A stretch of DNA of 64,000 nt, taken from the NCBI RefSeq assembly GCF_039830145.1, contig NZ_CP156082.1, forward strand, positions 1,816,001-1,880,000, given 5' to 3'. Both the position numbers and the translations under genes were made by a program. Each line of letters starts with the position of its first letter. Position 1 is the stretch's first letter. The DNA is from Croceibacterium sp. TMG7-5b_MA50. Lineage in GTDB: Bacteria; Pseudomonadota; Alphaproteobacteria; Sphingomonadales; Sphingomonadaceae. Under the pieces are notes generated by a model that ran no database searches, was not told where the DNA came from, and worked only from the letters and a program-made list of their open reading frames with translations. This document shows positions 62,678 through 64,000 of the stretch, in pieces.

Positions 62678-63977
62678 GCGCCGCCTCCCCGCTGGCGCGG
62701 GCGGCCGCAACTTCCTCGAAGCTGCGCCCATCGGCATGCTGCGGCTGTAGCCCCGTCGCTTGCGTCAGCCGGCGGAGCGCCACATCGACATAGAGCGGAT
62801 CGAGTTCGATCGCGGCACCGCGCCGCCGGGTCCGGTGCGCTGCAAGGAGCGTGGTCCCCGAGCCACTGAACGGGTCGAGGATCAGGTCACCGTGATTCGA
62901 GCAGTCAAGTATGGCATCGGCCACCAGCGCGACCGGCTTCACGGTGGGGTGATCAGCGAGGTCCTGCGCGCGGCCCTTGCGGAAGGTGTTGGCGCCGGCG
63001 ACCTCCCACACATTGGTGCGGTACCGGCCCTTCTCACCGAGCCCGAAATTGTTGATGTGCTTGCCGGTCCCCGACTTGAACACGGATACGAGCTCATGGC
63101 GTGAACGGTAGAAGGTGCCCATGCCGGCATTGTTCTTGACCCAGACCACCAGCTGCTTGAACTCGGTATAGACACCGTCGCCAGCATCAAACACCTCGCG
63201 CAGGTGGCGCCAGTCCATGCAATGATAGTGGATCGAACCCGCTACGGAGAACCGGGCGCACAGGCGGAATACCACCCGCAGGAACCCAGTGAACTCGGCC
63301 GGGCTCATCTCGCCGGCCGCTTCGAGGAACTCGCGGTGCTGCACCGCGCCCAGCCCGGAGACGTGACCGGCGATCGGCACGTTATAGGGCGGATCGCTGA
63401 ACACCATAGTGGCGCGTTCGTCCACGAGCAGCGCCTCGTAGCTGGCCGCATCCCGCGAGTTGCCGCAGTACAATCTGTGCTCACCGATCAACCACAGGTC
63501 GCCGGTGCGCGACACGGCCACGGCATCGGCCATGGGCAGTTCGACCGGCGGCTCGGGCTCGTCGGTCGTGACCCCGAGATCCAGATCGCCGAGCGAGAAG
63601 CCGGTAACATCGAGATCGTAGTCCTGTTCGAAGAGGAAAGTGAGCTCACCCTTGAGCGCCTCGTCATCCCAATCCGACAGCTCGGCCAGGCGATTGTCTG
63701 CCAGCGCAAAGGCTCGGCGATCGGCTTCGCTGACGAACCTGACGCGGATCACCGGCACCAGCTCGAGCCCGCGCAGGAGCGCTGCCTGTCGGCGGCCGAC
63801 GCCCGCGGCGATAACGCCTTGGTCATCGATGATGATGGGGACGATAAAGCCGACCCGGTCGATTGCCCGCGCGATCTGCTCGATCTGCTTGCCGCTGTGC
63901 TTGCGGGCATGGGTCGACGCCACCTGCAGGGTGGCGGGATCGACCATCTCGATCCGGGGGTGGTTCAGGCCGTGCAT
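62670..63977 (-). CDS. ParB-like domain fused to an adenine/cytosine-N4 DNA methylase
   Basis: 435 residues. Residues 1-115 are a ParB/Srx-like domain (KQIEQIARAIDRVGFIVPII, AAGVGRRQAALLRG). The methylase follows: catalytic FSDPPYNVP (193-201) comes before the SAM loop ILDPFSGSGTTLL (366-378), the beta-class order. The ATG at 63977 follows GAGGAG by about 7 bases. It overlaps DUF5681. Phage methylases of this build modify DNA to avoid host restriction, or act in regulation. No restriction enzyme partner is visible. Confidence 0.9.
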   Translation of the reverse strand: MHGLNHPRIEMVDPATLQVASTHARKHSGKQIEQIARAIDRVGFIVPIIIDDQGVIAAGVGRRQAALLRGLELVPVIRVRFVSEADRRAFALADNRLAELSDWDDEALKGELTFLFEQDYDLDVTGFSLGDLDLGVTTDEPEPPVELPMADAVAVSRTGDLWLIGEHRLYCGNSRDAASYEALLVDERATMVFSDPPYNVPIAGHVSGLGAVQHREFLEAAGEMSPAEFTGFLRVVFRLCARFSVAGSIHYHCMDWRHLREVFDAGDGVYTEFKQLVVWVKNNAGMGTFYRSRHELVSVFKSGTGKHINNFGLGEKGRYRTNVWEVAGANTFRKGRAQDLADHPTVKPVALVADAILDCSNHGDLILDPFSGSGTTLLAAHRTRRRGAAIELDPLYVDVALRRLTQATGLQPQHADGRSFEEVAAARASGEAARG

Positions 63978-64000
63978 GATCTGCTCCTCACAAGGGGAGC

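Overview
The window looks like chromosomal DNA of a GC-rich alphaproteobacterium of the order Sphingomonadales. The signs are Caulobacter/sphingomonad-type TonB-dependent receptors, a GH88/GH97/GH43 sugar-use locus, paired molybdenum hydroxylase operons, and the DUF3489-DUF2924-recombinase and ParB/methylase-DUF5681-terminase trios that I associate with sphingomonad genomes. No rRNA, tRNA or CRISPR array was recognised.

Layout. (1) 1-2.2 kb: a decayed recombinase module. A serine recombinase carries an in-frame stop, and a DUF3489 gene is frameshifted. (2) 2.6-26.5 kb: a polysaccharide utilisation locus with two TonB receptors, an Fe(II)/2OG-type oxygenase, ManA, two paralogous GH49-like beta-helix enzymes, GH43, a ROK kinase, GH97, GH88, an MFS symporter, a LacI regulator, a heparinase II/III-type lyase and phosphoglucomutase. 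A palindromic motif (about TGNTATCGNTANCA) sits upstream of both receptors, the MFS operon, lacI and pgm, and overlaps the manA start, so the locus probably forms one LacI regulon. (3) 26.5-29.2 kb: a small accessory patch with a Phd/VapC toxin-antitoxin pair, a compact tyrosine recombinase and tiny ORFs. (4) 29.4-46.0 kb: oxidative metabolism. There is a two-subunit molybdenum hydroxylase with a dihaem cytochrome c, and a three-subunit PaoABC-type enzyme. Around them lie SDR enzymes, an XRE regulator with an MFS exporter, two AraC regulators, an OmpV-like protein and a DedA-methyltransferase fusion. (5) 46.7-60.1 kb: a defence-like island with a KAP P-loop NTPase, an HEPN-motif protein, an Abi C-terminal protein, a five-gene operon and a NADAR/HTH pair. 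(6) 60.7-64 kb: a phage-derived methylase-DUF5681-terminase block.

The most unusual part is the operon at 52178-59211: phosphoribosyltransferase-like protein, ORC/CDC6-like ATPase, unknown alpha/beta protein, SIS-HAD fusion, PfkB kinase. Beside it is a NADAR (ADP-ribose glycosidase family) gene, divergent from a small HTH gene across a clear operator-like dyad. The gene content resembles a pathway that makes or processes a ribose-phosphate or nucleotide-like molecule, coupled to an ATPase, in a defence setting. The function is inferred; only the motifs and the operon structure are seen.

A dispersed intergenic repeat of about 60 bp (ACCCCATAGCGGACG ... GGCCATTCGTTCAT) recurs only between genes around the accessory regions.
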